Notes: generated from the sequence alone by a model not told the origin. A DNA stretch of 64,000 nucleotides from Pigmentiphaga sp. NML080357 (GCF_002188465.1 NZ_NINW01000059.1:1-64000); one strand, 5' to 3'. Counted from the first letter of the stretch, positions 35,015 to 44,037 are shown. Made by a program: numbers and translations.

Positions 35015-36046
35015 CTAACTACTAATTCGATCCGTCGCGGAAGTGGCTAGGTCGGCTTGGCCCAAATGGCTGGACGCGAAATAGGCGCGAGCCTGGCGCG
35101 CGTCGTCCTCGATCGCCGCTTTCAGGGTCGGCAGATCGACGAATTTTTCTTCGTCGCGCAGCTTTTTCAGGAATTCCACCTGCACGAGTTTACCGTAAGC
35201 ATTGCCGCTGAAATCGAAGACGTGGACTTCCAGCAGGACCCGGCCGCTGTCGTCCACCGTGGGACGGACCCCCAGGCTGGCCACGCCGGGCAGCGGCCCC
35301 GGAGCCAGTCCGTGCACCTGTACCACGAAGATGCCCGACAGCGCCGGACACCGGCGCGAGACGCGCAGGTTCAGCGTGGGAAAGCCCAGCGTGCGGCCAA
35401 GCTTCTGGCCATGGATGACGTGCCCGCTGACGCTATAGGGATGGCCCAGCAGTTCGGCCGCGCGCTCCAGGTCGCCGACGGCCAGCGCGGTGCGGATGGC
35501 CGAGCTCGAGATGCGTTGTCCGTGGTCCGTGACGGAATCCATGGATTCGACTTCGAAGCCATGGCGCTCGGCATTGGCGCGCAGCAGGGCGATGTCGCCG
35601 GTGCGGTGGGCGCCGAAGCGGAAGTCGTCGCCCACCAGCAGCCACTTCACGCGCAGCCCGTCGATCAGCAGCCGGTCGATGAATTCCTGCGCCGGCATCG
35701 AGGCCAGGCGCTCGTTGAATTTTTCGACCACCACGTGCTGCATGCCGTAGCGGGCCAGCGCGCACAGTTCGTCGCGCAGCCCCGCGATGCGGGTGGGCGC
35801 CAGTTCCGGCCGCTTGTGCAATTCGGCAAAGAATTCGCGCGGATGCGGCTCGAAGGTCATGACCGTCGGCACCAGGCCGCGCTCCTGGGCGACCTGGCGT
35901 ACCCGGGCCAGGATGGCCTGGTGGCCGCGGTGCACGCCGTCGAAATTGCCGATCGCCAGGGCGCACGGCCGGCGCAGCGCGGGCGGCGGCAAACCCCTGA
36001 ATATGCGCAGGGCGGGCGTCGGAGCGGGAGACGGGGACGGATTCAA
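35015..36046 (-). CDS. ribF: Bifunctional riboflavin kinase / FAD synthetase
   Basis: About 343 residues; it phosphorylates riboflavin to FMN and adenylates FMN to FAD. The N-terminal nucleotidyltransferase domain has ALAIGNFDGVHRGHQ (HxGH-like) and SSSAIRTAL; the C-terminal flavokinase has GHVIHGQKLGRTLGFPTLNL. No ATG precedes the conserved start. TTG 36046 is the most reasonable start, giving a Pro/Ser-rich leader before LRIFRGLPPPALRRP; a CTG at the LRIF position is possible. Extending further would run into the divergent purN start. It leads the ribF-ileS-lspA order. Confidence 0.92.
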   Translation of the reverse strand: MNPSPSPAPTPALRIFRGLPPPALRRPCALAIGNFDGVHRGHQAILARVRQVAQERGLVPTVMTFEPHPREFFAELHKRPELAPTRIAGLRDELCALARYGMQHVVVEKFNERLASMPAQEFIDRLLIDGLRVKWLLVGDDFRFGAHRTGDIALLRANAERHGFEVESMDSVTDHGQRISSSAIRTALAVGDLERAAELLGHPYSVSGHVIHGQKLGRTLGFPTLNLRVSRRCPALSGIFVVQVHGLAPGPLPGVASLGVRPTVDDSGRVLLEVHVFDFSGNAYGKLVQVEFLKKLRDEEKFVDLPTLKAAIEDDARQARAYFASSHLGQADLATSATDRISS

Positions 36047-36178
36047 GCCGGGGCAGGACCAGATGCGACAAAGCCCGGCGTTCCACGAATGCCGGGGACC
36101 ATCCCCGATTATAGGCCGGTCCGGGGCGGCCCCGCGAACCGGGCCGCGGCGGCGCGGGCGATACGATACAATTCGCCG

Positions 36179-36886
36179 GTGCAAGCATCTCCTTTTTCCT
36201 CGGCTCGCCGGTGCCGGTTCGTCATCCTGATTTCCGGCCGCGGCAGCAACATGCAATCCATCACGCAGGCATGCCGCGACCAGGGCTGGCCGGCCGAGGT
36301 GGCTGCGGTGATCGCCAACCGCGAACAGGCGTCCGGGCTCGAGTGGGCCGCCGCCCAGGGCATTCCCACCCGGGTGGTCGCCCATCGCGATCATGCCGAC
36401 CGCGCGGCGTTCGACGCCGCGCTGGCGCGCGAGATCGACGGTTTTTCGCCCGACTACGTGCTATTGGCAGGCTTCATGCGCATTCTCACCGACGACTTCG
36501 TGCGGCATTACGCGGGCAGGCTGGTCAATATCCATCCCTCGCTGCTGCCGTTGTTTCCCGGCCTGGGCACGCACCGCCAGGCCCTGGAGGCCGGCGTCCG
36601 GGTCCACGGCTGCACCGTCCATTTCGTCACGCCCGTGCTCGATCATGGCCCCATGATCGCGCAAGGCGTGGTACCCGTGCGCGAGGGCGATACCGAGGCG
36701 AGCCTGGCCGAACGCGTGCTGGGCATCGAGCACGTGGTCTATCCCGCGGTGGCTTCCTGGCTGGCGCAGGGCAGGGTGAGCCTGGACGACGGGAAGGTCG
36801 CGGTGCGCGGCATCGATGACCGCTGCTTCGGCCTGGCGGCCGACGGGGCCCGCGCCGCATCGCATCCGAGCGGAGGCAGGGCATGA
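36179..36886 (+). CDS. purN: Phosphoribosylglycinamide formyltransferase
   Basis: A 235-residue GAR transformylase, which transfers a formyl group from 10-formyltetrahydrofolate in purine synthesis. FVILISGRGSNMQSI starts the nucleotide fold, and the catalytic set is Asn-His in VNIHPSLLPLFPGL and Asp in VLDHGPMIAQ. The start appears to be GTG 36179, which gives 11 residues before the conserved fold; there is no earlier in-frame ATG with a proper context. The gene is divergent from ribF with about 130 bases between starts. Its stop overlaps the methyltransferase start by four bases. Confidence 0.93.
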   Translation: MQASPFSSARRCRFVILISGRGSNMQSITQACRDQGWPAEVAAVIANREQASGLEWAAAQGIPTRVVAHRDHADRAAFDAALAREIDGFSPDYVLLAGFMRILTDDFVRHYAGRLVNIHPSLLPLFPGLGTHRQALEAGVRVHGCTVHFVTPVLDHGPMIAQGVVPVREGDTEASLAERVLGIEHVVYPAVASWLAQGRVSLDDGKVAVRGIDDRCFGLAADGARAASHPSGGRA

Positions 36887-38421
36887 CGTCCGGGCGACCA
36901 GGTTCATCGCGTTCCGCGCGGCCGGCGGGGCGCCGCGACGGCGGTTCCTCCCGGTCCGGCGCCGGACGCCCGGCGACGCCCGCCAGGCAGGGCGCCCGGC
37001 CGGCTCAGCATCCCACGGCGCTGCGCGTCGACCAGGTGCGTTCCGCCCTGGGGGAGATCCTGCAGTGGTCGGGGCCCGCCGACCAGGTGCTGTCGCGCTG
37101 GTTCCGCGACCACCCCAAGCTGGGCGCCCGCGATCGCGCGGCGGTGGCCGAGGCCGTCTACGACGTGCTGCGCCACCTGCGCCGCTACCGGCACGTTGCC
37201 GAGGGCGGGCGGGGCGCCGCGACGCGCCGTCTCGCCATCCTGGGCCTGGCGGCCACGCTGGGCGCAAAGGAGGTCCTGCCGGCGCTGGACAGCGACGAGG
37301 CCGACTGGTTGCAACGGGTATCGGCCATTGCCGATGCTTCTCTGCCGCGCGAGATCCGCCTGAGCATCCCCGATTGGCTGTCCGAGGCGCTCGCCATCGA
37401 GGCGGACAGCGACAGCATGCTCGCGGCGCTGAATCGGGCCGCGCCGCTCGATATCCGCATCAATCCCATGAAAGCCGAGCGGGAGGCCATCCTGGCCGAG
37501 TTGCGCGCGGGCGTGGCCCATGCCATGGCCGAGCCCACGCCGTATTCGCCGTTCGGCATCCGGCTGCAGGGGCGGCCCGCGCTTACCCGCTGGTCGCGTT
37601 TCGAGGACGGCAGCATCGAGGTGCAGGACGAGGGCAGCCAGTTGCTGGCCCTGCTGGTGGCCCCCCGGCGCGGAGAAATGGTGATCGATTTCTGCGCCGG
37701 CGCCGGCGGCAAGACCTTGCTGCTGGGCGCGCTGATGCGCTCGACCGGCCGCTTGTACGCGTTCGACGTCTCGCAGGCCCGCCTGGCGCGCTTCAAGCCT
37801 CGCCTGGCCCGCAGCGGGCTTTCCAACGTCGTGCCGGTGGCCATCGCCAGCGAGAACGATGCCCGCGTCAAGCGCCTGGCGCGCAAGGCGCACCGGGTCC
37901 TGGTCGACGCGCCGTGCAGCGGCACCGGCACGCTGCGGCGCAATCCCGACCTGAAGTGGCGGCAGACGCCCGAGAGCGTGTCCGACCTCTGTGCGCTCCA
38001 GCGCAGCATTCTCGCCTCCGCCGCGCGCTGCGTGGCGCCCGGCGGACGCCTGGTCTACGCAACCTGCAGCATCCTGCGGGTGGAGAACGAAAGCCAGGTC
38101 GAGGCCTTCCTGGCCGCCAACCCCGACTTCGAGTTGCTGTCGGCGTCCGATATCCTGGCCGACCGCGCCGGCCCGCTGGGGCTGTCCGGACCCTACCTGA
38201 AGCTGCGGCCCGACGTGCACGCCACCGATGGGTTCTTCGCCGCGGTGTTCCAGCGGCGCCAGGGGCCGGCCGCGGAGCGGGCCGCCACCGCCGCGGTCGA
38301 GCTGCCCGAGCCCGATCCCGAACTGGCCGCGCTCGACGACGAGGCCGAAGCCGCCGATGGCGAAACGACCGGCAAGCCCTCCGCCGGTACGCCGGAGCAA
38401 GGGGCGGGCGGCGACAGCTGA
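36883..38421 (+). CDS. RsmB/NOP-family RNA 5-methylcytosine methyltransferase
   Basis: A 512-residue SAM-dependent rRNA/tRNA m5C methyltransferase. The SAM-binding motif is VIDFCAGAGGKTLLLGA; the two catalytic Cys residues lie in LVDAPCSGTGTLRRNPDLKWR and VYATCSILRVENE. Both N- and C-terminal tails are low-complexity: the first 45 residues are Arg/Gly/Ser/Pro-rich (probably RNA-contacting) and the last 50 acidic and Ala-rich. It differs from canonical RsmB, which usually pairs with fmt, so this may be a second paralogue. The start overlaps the purN stop (ATGA), and an inverted repeat covers its own stop codon. Confidence 0.85.
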   Translation: MTSGRPGSSRSARPAGRRDGGSSRSGAGRPATPARQGARPAQHPTALRVDQVRSALGEILQWSGPADQVLSRWFRDHPKLGARDRAAVAEAVYDVLRHLRRYRHVAEGGRGAATRRLAILGLAATLGAKEVLPALDSDEADWLQRVSAIADASLPREIRLSIPDWLSEALAIEADSDSMLAALNRAAPLDIRINPMKAEREAILAELRAGVAHAMAEPTPYSPFGIRLQGRPALTRWSRFEDGSIEVQDEGSQLLALLVAPRRGEMVIDFCAGAGGKTLLLGALMRSTGRLYAFDVSQARLARFKPRLARSGLSNVVPVAIASENDARVKRLARKAHRVLVDAPCSGTGTLRRNPDLKWRQTPESVSDLCALQRSILASAARCVAPGGRLVYATCSILRVENESQVEAFLAANPDFELLSASDILADRAGPLGLSGPYLKLRPDVHATDGFFAAVFQRRQGPAAERAATAAVELPEPDPELAALDDEAEAADGETTGKPSAGTPEQGAGGDS

Positions 38422-38446
38422 TAACCCTGGTTATACTAGGGTTATC
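38420..38446. promoter_or_regulatory. 9-bp inverted repeat between the methyltransferase and desaturase genes
   Basis: GATAACCCT (38420-38428) and AGGGTTATC (38438-38446) are perfect inverted arms around GGTTATACT. The first arm overlaps the methyltransferase stop codon. It could be a weak terminator, but no U-run follows; the loop contains TATACT, a good -10, so an operator over the desaturase promoter is as likely. The rest of the 38447-38702 gap shows only a ribosome-site region before 38703. Confidence 0.45.
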
Positions 38447-38702
38447 CCTTCTTTGAAAAAGACTCGTGGCATCCCCATATTCGCGTTATCGTGTCGGGTG
38501 CGACAGCCATGGCCGGGACTCCGGCCATTTCGTTGCATGGCGTCGGTATTTCCCCTTAGGAACTGCGGCGCTTCCCCGATTTCTAACGATCTTGGCCTTG
38601 CCGGCTGCCATGGCGGGCGGCCGCCGTTTCGATTCCCCGTTTTTTCACGAGGCGCCCGGCGTCTCGCGTGCCGGTTCCGTGCCGGCCAGCCTGTGAGGTG
38701 TT

Positions 38703-39905
38703 ATGGATTTTTTGCTTGCGTTCCTGTCCGACGGTCTACTTGATGCCTCGTGGTGGCAGATCGTGGCCTTCACCCTGGTAGCAACCCATATCACCATCCT
38801 CGCCGTCACCATATACCTGCATCGCTGCCAGGCCCACCGCGGGCTGGACCTGCATCCCGCCGTCGCGCATTTCTTCCGTTTCTGGCTGTGGCTGACCACC
38901 GGCATGGTCACCAAGGAATGGGTGGCCATTCACCGCAAGCATCACGCCCGTTGCGAACGCGAGGGCGATCCGCATTCGCCCATGGTCTACGGCATAGGCA
39001 AGGTGTTCTTCCAGGGGGCCGAGCTGTACCGGGACGAGGCCGGGAACCGCGAAACGCTGGACAAGTTCGGCCATGGCACGCCCGACGATTGGGTCGAGCG
39101 CAACATCTATTCCCGTTTCGGCTGGCAGGGCGTGGGCCTGATGATGCTGATCGACATCGCGCTGTTCGGCGCGATCGGCCTGACCGTCTGGGCCGTGCAG
39201 ATGATATGGATTCCGTTCTGGGCGGCGGGCGTGGTCAACGGCATCGGCCATTTCTGGGGCTATCGCAACTATGCCAGCCCCGATGCCAGCCGCAACGTCT
39301 TCCCGTGGGGCATCGTGATCGGGGGCGAGGAACTGCACAACAATCACCATGCCTATGCCTCGTCGGCGCGTTTTTCCAACAAGTGGTACGAATTCGACAT
39401 CGGCTGGGGCTATATCCGCGCGCTGGAAATCCTTCGCCTGGCCAAGGTGAAGAAGGTCGCCCCCAAGGTAAGGCTGGCGCACGGCAAGCCAGTGGTCGAC
39501 CTGGAGACCCTGCAGGCCGTGATCACGCACCGCTACGAAATCATGGCGCGCTATGCCGACCTGCTCAAGCACGCCTGCCGGGACGAGATCGCGCGCTTGA
39601 AGGCGGCCAAGGAATCGCACCGGCAATCGAAACTGCTACGGCGCGCGCGGGCCCTGCTGCACCGGGCCGACGACGAGTCGCTGCCGGCTTCGCACCGTTC
39701 CGAACTGAACACCGTGCTGGCCGACCATCGTTCGCTGGCCATCCTGGTCGAGATGCGGCGCGAGCTCGCCGCCATCTGGGAGCGCTCGAGCGCTTCGAGC
39801 GAGCAGTTGCTGCGCGACCTGCAGGACTGGTGCAACCGCGCTCAGCAAAGCGGCATTGCGCGCCTGGAAGAGTTCTCCGCGCGCCTGCGCAGCTACGCCA
39901 CTTGA
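38703..39905 (+). CDS. Membrane fatty acid desaturase (acyl-CoA/acyl-lipid delta-9 type)
   Basis: A 400-residue integral membrane di-iron desaturase. Three histidine boxes are present: HRCQAH (residues 40-45), HRKHH (about 79-83) and HNNHH (about 214-218), and these bind the two irons. Four membrane helices are spread over the first 185 residues. The C-terminal 130 residues are an Arg/Ala/Glu-rich helical extension of unknown role, with possible coiled coil. It introduces a cis double bond into a saturated acyl chain and so helps keep the membrane fluid. The gene is flanked by an inverted repeat upstream and a clear terminator downstream, so it is a single-gene unit. Confidence 0.85.
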   Translation: MDFLLAFLSDGLLDASWWQIVAFTLVATHITILAVTIYLHRCQAHRGLDLHPAVAHFFRFWLWLTTGMVTKEWVAIHRKHHARCEREGDPHSPMVYGIGKVFFQGAELYRDEAGNRETLDKFGHGTPDDWVERNIYSRFGWQGVGLMMLIDIALFGAIGLTVWAVQMIWIPFWAAGVVNGIGHFWGYRNYASPDASRNVFPWGIVIGGEELHNNHHAYASSARFSNKWYEFDIGWGYIRALEILRLAKVKKVAPKVRLAHGKPVVDLETLQAVITHRYEIMARYADLLKHACRDEIARLKAAKESHRQSKLLRRARALLHRADDESLPASHRSELNTVLADHRSLAILVEMRRELAAIWERSSASSEQLLRDLQDWCNRAQQSGIARLEEFSARLRSYAT

Positions 39906-39986
39906 GTCCGGTGCCCCGTCAGGGGCACCGCCGCCCATTTGCGTTCCTTGCCTGAAGGCGCCTCGCGGTTTCCGAGGCTGTCCACA

Positions 39987-40014
39987 AACCCCTGGTTTCC
40001 GCCGGGGGTTTTTT
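39987..40014. terminator. Rho-independent terminator after the desaturase gene
   Basis: AACCCCTGG (39987-39995) pairs with CCGGGGGTT (40002-40010) with one G-U wobble, and TTTT follows on the plus strand. It terminates the desaturase transcript. The convergent GFA gene ends inside the T-run (stop at 40013-40015), so the element may serve both directions. Confidence 0.85.
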
Positions 40015-40417
40015 ATTGCTCGGCAACGCCTTCAAGGCACAGCCAGCGGTGCTTTCGGTCGGACCAATGCAGCAACTGGGGCGCAGGGAAATCGGGGGCC
40101 TCCAGGCAACCGACCGATATCGAAAGAGCGTCATTCAACGCTTCCGCGCGCATGAAGACGACAGTGCCGCACGTGGGGCAGAACGTCTGCTCGAGCCACC
40201 GTCCCGACGAGCCGGTTCGCCGCCAGGAGCGGGTCGTGCCTTCGAGGCCGAGAATGGCCGCATCCGCAAAGATGGCCCGGTAGGCGAAGGCCGACCCGGT
40301 GCAGCGCTGGCATTCGGTGCAGCTGCACGCGTAGACGCGCCTGGGCTCGCCGGCAAGGGCGAGCCGTACGCCGCGGCAGGAGCACGTGGCTGTTCGTGTC
40401 TTGCCGCCACTAGGCAT
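40013..40417 (-). CDS. GFA-family (CENP-V/GFA domain) zinc protein
   Basis: A 134-residue protein of the glutathione-dependent formaldehyde-activating (DUF636) family. The zinc-binding Cys pattern is complete: CSCRG near the N-terminus, CSCTECQRCTGSAF in the middle, and FCPTCGT after residue 78. Members with this fold include Gfa of Paracoccus, but for most the glutathione-formaldehyde role is unproven. The start at 40417 has GGGGAG before it. It runs convergently with the desaturase and ends in its terminator. No formaldehyde dehydrogenase gene is nearby, so the function stays open. Confidence 0.83.
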   Translation of the reverse strand: MPSGGKTRTATCSCRGVRLALAGEPRRVYACSCTECQRCTGSAFAYRAIFADAAILGLEGTTRSWRRTGSSGRWLEQTFCPTCGTVVFMRAEALNDALSISVGCLEAPDFPAPQLLHWSDRKHRWLCLEGVAEQ

Positions 40418-40570
40418 GGGCCGGCTCCCCGGCAGGTCGGCCCGCGCCGAGCAGGCGAATCATGGATGGCATGGAGGTTCTCCTATTGGCCGGAAGAGGG
40501 GCTCGACCGGCGTCGTTGTGGTCTGGCGGGCCGGGTTTGATGATACTTTCCATACTGGCGTTGAGAAGAA

Positions 40571-41998
40571 CTAAGAGCCGGCCGTTCCGCTTTCACGCCC
40601 GTGGCCGCTCAGTTCCGCGCCGGCGTCGGCCGGAAGGCCCAGGCATTGCGTCACCGCCAGCGCGCCGAGCAGGCCCATGGCGGCGAAGGCCACGGTGAAG
40701 TCCGACAGCCGCACGCTGTCATGGCCCAGCGCCCGCATGGAGAAATCCAGCGCGAGCGCCGCCAGCCCGATGCCCAGCGCGGCGGTCATCTGCTGATTGG
40801 TGCTCGCCAGGCTGGTGGCTGCGCTCATGCGCGCCGGCGGGATGTCGGCGTAGACAATGGTGCCGTAGGCGTTGAATTGCAGGGAGCGCGCCAGCCCGCC
40901 CAGCAGGAGCAGCAGGTAGATGGCGAGCAGCGGCCATTCCGGCCGGAATGCGCCGCACAGGCCCAGCAGCAGGGCCGACAGCAGGCCGTTCCAGATCATC
41001 ACGTTGCGGTAGCCGAAGGCACGCAGGAAGCGTACCGAGATCGCTTTCATGACCAGGCCCCCGACCGCGCCGGCAAAGGTGATCGCGCCGCTTTCGGCGG
41101 CCGACAGGCCAAAACCCAGTTGCAGCATGAGGGGCATCAGGAACGGAAAGCCGCCGTAGGCGACGCGGTACAGGAGGCCTCCGCGCATCGCCACCTGGAA
41201 GGTCGGGATCCGCAACAGGCTGAAGTCCAGCACCGGTTCCGGGTGGCGGCGGCTGTGCCAGCCATAGAGCAGGGCGCAGGCGCCGGCCGCCCCGAGCAAC
41301 GATAGCGTGGTCGCCGACAAGCCGCCGTGGCCCAATCCTTCCAGGCCGACGATCAGGCTGGCCAGCGCCGCGGCCGACAGGACGAACCCCAGGTAGTCGA
41401 AGGACGTGGAGGGCGCATCGCTGCGGATGTCGGGAATGTAGACGGTGGCCAGGGCAATGCCGGCCAGGCCGATGGGAACGTTGATGTAGAAGATCCAGTG
41501 CCAGGACAGGTAGGTGGTCAGAAAGCCGCCGATGAGCGGTCCTACCGCCGGGCCCATCATGGCCGGGAACAGCACCCAGGACATGGCCGAGACCAGCTGG
41601 GATTTTTCCACCGTGCGCAGCAGCACCAGACGGCCTACCGGAACCATCATCGCGCCGCTCGCTCCCTGCAGCAGCCGCGCCGCGATCAGCCAGGGCAGGT
41701 TCTGGGCCAGGCCGCACAACACCGAACTGACGACGAAAAGGGCAATCGCTGCGCGGAACGTATTGCGCGTGCCGAAGCGGTCGGCGATCCTGCCGCTGAT
41801 GGGAATGAAGGCGGCCAGGCTCAGCAGATAGGCCGTCATCGCGAAGTTCATGCGCACCGGATCGGCGTGCAGCGATTGCGCCATGGCCGGCAGCGCGGTG
41901 GAGATGATGGTGGAATCCAGCTGCTCCATGAAGAACGCGCTGGCGACGATCAGCGCGATGATCCGATAGCCGCCGCGTAGGGGCGTGGCATTACCCAT
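40571..41998 (-). CDS. MFS drug/solute exporter, DHA2 (EmrB/QacA) family
   Basis: A 475-residue major facilitator with about 14 predicted membrane helices. The first helix carries the DHA2-type LDSTIISTALPAMA; loop 2-3 has the MFS signature GRIADRFGTR, and helix 5 has the antiporter motif AMMGPAVGPLIGG. It exports small molecules by proton antiport. The ATG at 41998 starts it 68 bases downstream of the LysR gene on the same strand, so the two may be cotranscribed and the pump might move an acid related to the itaconate-type cluster. The 153 bases beyond its start-proximal neighbour (40418-40570) hold nothing recognisable. Confidence 0.85.
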   Translation of the reverse strand: MGNATPLRGGYRIIALIVASAFFMEQLDSTIISTALPAMAQSLHADPVRMNFAMTAYLLSLAAFIPISGRIADRFGTRNTFRAAIALFVVSSVLCGLAQNLPWLIAARLLQGASGAMMVPVGRLVLLRTVEKSQLVSAMSWVLFPAMMGPAVGPLIGGFLTTYLSWHWIFYINVPIGLAGIALATVYIPDIRSDAPSTSFDYLGFVLSAAALASLIVGLEGLGHGGLSATTLSLLGAAGACALLYGWHSRRHPEPVLDFSLLRIPTFQVAMRGGLLYRVAYGGFPFLMPLMLQLGFGLSAAESGAITFAGAVGGLVMKAISVRFLRAFGYRNVMIWNGLLSALLLGLCGAFRPEWPLLAIYLLLLLGGLARSLQFNAYGTIVYADIPPARMSAATSLASTNQQMTAALGIGLAALALDFSMRALGHDSVRLSDFTVAFAAMGLLGALAVTQCLGLPADAGAELSGHGRESGTAGS

Positions 41999-42066
41999 GG
42001 AGCGTTCTCTGTGCAAAGGTGGAGCGTGCCGGGCGCGATCGTCGCGGCCGACGCGAGCCGGCGATT

Positions 42067-43008
42067 TTAGTCGCTTGCGGCCGTCGATGTCCCGGTCGCG
42101 GCGGCAGGCTCCCCGGCTTGCCGTCCGTACGCCTGGACCGCCTCGATCAGGGCGCGCACGCAGGCGGGCAAGGCTTCCAGCTCGCGCACCAGCAGGTCCC
42201 GCTCGCGCACGGCCCATGGCTCGTCGAGCGCGACGATGGCCAGGTCCATGGTGCGGCGGTGGCGTTGCGCCGCCGATTCGGGGATCACGCCTATGCCGAC
42301 TCCCGCCTCCACCATGCGGCACACGGCCTCGAAGCTCGACACCTGTATGCGAAGGATGAGTTCCGCGCCGCGGCTTTCGACCTGTTCGCGCAGGAACGCC
42401 AGCAGGGTGCTGCCGTCGTGCAGGCTGATGTGCGGGTAGCGCAGCGTATCGTCCAGCGTGACCCGTCCGCGCGCCGCGAGCGGGTGGTCCGCCGGCACGA
42501 CGAGTGCCAGCCGGTCGGTGCTGAAATGCAACCGCTCCAGTCCCGGGGCGGTGATCGGGCCGGCGGTGATGCCGAGGTCGGTCGATCCGTCCATCACGCC
42601 GCGGATGATGTCCCGGGTCAGGCGCTCCTGGAGGTCGACGGTGACGCCCGGGCGTTCGGCCAGGAAGCGCGCCAGGATCTCCGGCATGAATTCGGTTACC
42701 GCGGTGGTGTTGGCGAAGATGCGGATGTGGCCGGTGGTGCCGGAACCGCCGTCGGCGAATTCGCCCTTGAGCATGTCGACCTGGCGCATGACGTGCCGGG
42801 CGTGTTCGAGCAGCCGGCGTCCCGCGGGAGTGAGCTCCACGCCGCGGCTGTTTCGATACAAGAGGCGCGCATCGAGCTGGGCCTCCAGCTCCTTGATGCG
42901 GGTGCTGGCGGCGGCAAGCGAAAGGTGGGCGCGGCGGGCGCCCTGCGTCAGGCTGGGCGCTTCGGCAACGTGGATGAACAACCGCAGGTCGGCCAGATCG
43001 AAATGCAT
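42067..43008 (-). CDS. LysR-family regulator of the itaconate-type operon
   Basis: A 313-residue LysR regulator. The N-terminal helix-turn-helix (MHFDLADLRLFIHVAEAPSL, then AAASTRIKELEAQLDARLLYR) is followed by a two-lobe effector domain (about 90-295). It is divergent from the hydratase gene, with a TTC-N9-GAA inverted repeat in the 159-base control region, the classic LysR layout. The position corresponds to PA0877 next to the Pseudomonas aeruginosa itaconate genes. An itaconate-derived CoA ester or itaconate is the expected co-inducer, but this is inferred from synteny. Confidence 0.85.
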   Translation of the reverse strand: MHFDLADLRLFIHVAEAPSLTQGARRAHLSLAAASTRIKELEAQLDARLLYRNSRGVELTPAGRRLLEHARHVMRQVDMLKGEFADGGSGTTGHIRIFANTTAVTEFMPEILARFLAERPGVTVDLQERLTRDIIRGVMDGSTDLGITAGPITAPGLERLHFSTDRLALVVPADHPLAARGRVTLDDTLRYPHISLHDGSTLLAFLREQVESRGAELILRIQVSSFEAVCRMVEAGVGIGVIPESAAQRHRRTMDLAIVALDEPWAVRERDLLVRELEALPACVRALIEAVQAYGRQAGEPAAATGTSTAASD

Positions 43009-43048
43009 GGCGAAAGACGGGCGCGCAAAGACGCTACCTTACCCCATC

Positions 43049-43103
43049 GCCTTCCGTAACGGCGAAGGCTGGATAACAAAAATCAAAATTTACAGAAGGC
43101 TTC
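43049..43103. promoter_or_regulatory. LysR-type binding region between regulator and hydratase genes
   Basis: GCCTTC (43049-43054) and GAAGGC (43064-43069) are perfect arms with a 9-base centre, containing T-N11-A as in LysR boxes. A second related site, GAAG-G-CTTC, is at 43095-43103, and the AT-rich AACAAAAATCAAAATTTACA (about 43075-43094) between them probably holds the activation site and promoter -35 region. The two sites would be the recognition and activation half of an LTTR operator. Confidence 0.6.
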
Positions 43104-43167
43104 GCCCGGCGCATGCTTGCCGCATCGACCACTTCGCGCCTGCCGGGCGCTCCGCATGGAAGCACGC

Positions 43168-44010
43168 ATGAACCAGGAGACCGCAGCTTCTCCCAGCGAT
43201 TGGGTGGGCCGTACCGAATCGTCCGTCGACCAGATCAGCCACAACCTCGCCCGTCGCGTCGCGGCGACGCTGGGCCAGCCCGCGCCCGAGCCGGGCGCCG
43301 GTTTGCCGCCTCTGTGGCATTGGGCCTATTTTCAGGAGCCTGTCGAGGCCGCAGGGCTCGGCGCGGACGGGCATCCCGCCCGGGGCGGGTTCCTGCCGCC
43401 CGCCGACCGGCGCAACCGGATGTGGGCAGGGGGCCGGCTCGAATTCCTCCATCCGCTGATCGTGGGCGAAGGCGCGACGCGCACCTCGACCATCCTGTCG
43501 GTCGAAGAGAAGGCTGGCCGCACCGGCGCCCTGCTGTTCGTGACCGTCCGGCACGACTACGAGCAGCGCGGCAGGCTCGCGGTGCGCGAGGAGCAGGACA
43601 TCGTCTATCGCGAGCCTTCTCCGCCGCGCACGGCCGATCCGGCGCCGCTGCCCGTCGCCGAATGGTCGGAGACCATCGTGCCCACTTCCACCTTGCTGTT
43701 CCGGTATTCGGCCGTGACCTTCAATGGACATCGCATCCACTACGACTGGCCTTATGCCACCGGGGAAGAGGGCTATGCCGGCCTGGTGGTGCACGGGCCC
43801 CTGATCGCCACGCTATTGGTGGCGGCATTCCAGCGTGCCCACCCGCAACTGCGGCCGACGCATTTCTCGTACCGCGGCGTGCGTCCGCTGATCGCGCCCA
43901 CGGCTTTCGCGGCCGCCGGCAGGATGGCGGGCGAGGGGGTCGCGCAGCTATGGGCCGGCAATGGCGACGGCGCCGTGCAGCACGGCGAACTGCGCTTCGC
44001 TTCGCGATAG
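43168..44010 (+). CDS. ich: Itaconyl-CoA hydratase-like MaoC/FAS1-dehydratase-domain protein
   Basis: A 280-residue double hotdog protein of the mesaconyl-C4-CoA/itaconyl-CoA hydratase type. The N-terminal hotdog has the FAS1-like WAYFQEPV and GGRLEFLHPL; the C-terminal one has the hydratase segment FRYSAVTFNGHRIHYDWPYA with catalytic Asp/His and GLVVHGPLIATLL. In P. aeruginosa Ich (PA0878) adds water to itaconyl-CoA to give (S)-citramalyl-CoA. I used ATG 43168 (GGAAG ahead) over ATG 43156. It is the first gene of the operon. Mesaconyl-CoA hydration is the main alternative. Confidence 0.75.
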   Translation: MNQETAASPSDWVGRTESSVDQISHNLARRVAATLGQPAPEPGAGLPPLWHWAYFQEPVEAAGLGADGHPARGGFLPPADRRNRMWAGGRLEFLHPLIVGEGATRTSTILSVEEKAGRTGALLFVTVRHDYEQRGRLAVREEQDIVYREPSPPRTADPAPLPVAEWSETIVPTSTLLFRYSAVTFNGHRIHYDWPYATGEEGYAGLVVHGPLIATLLVAAFQRAHPQLRPTHFSYRGVRPLIAPTAFAAAGRMAGEGVAQLWAGNGDGAVQHGELRFASR

Positions 44011-44037
44011 CGCGAATATTTCGGACTCGGAATCAGC

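Noticed and set aside
36047..36394. Upstream extension of ribF to 36394
   Set aside because: It would overlap the divergent purN start, and the added residues are Arg/Pro-rich without similarity to FAD synthetases.
38466..38696. A 76-codon frame upstream of the desaturase
   Set aside because: No ribosome site, no recognisable domain, and it covers the expected promoter region of the desaturase.
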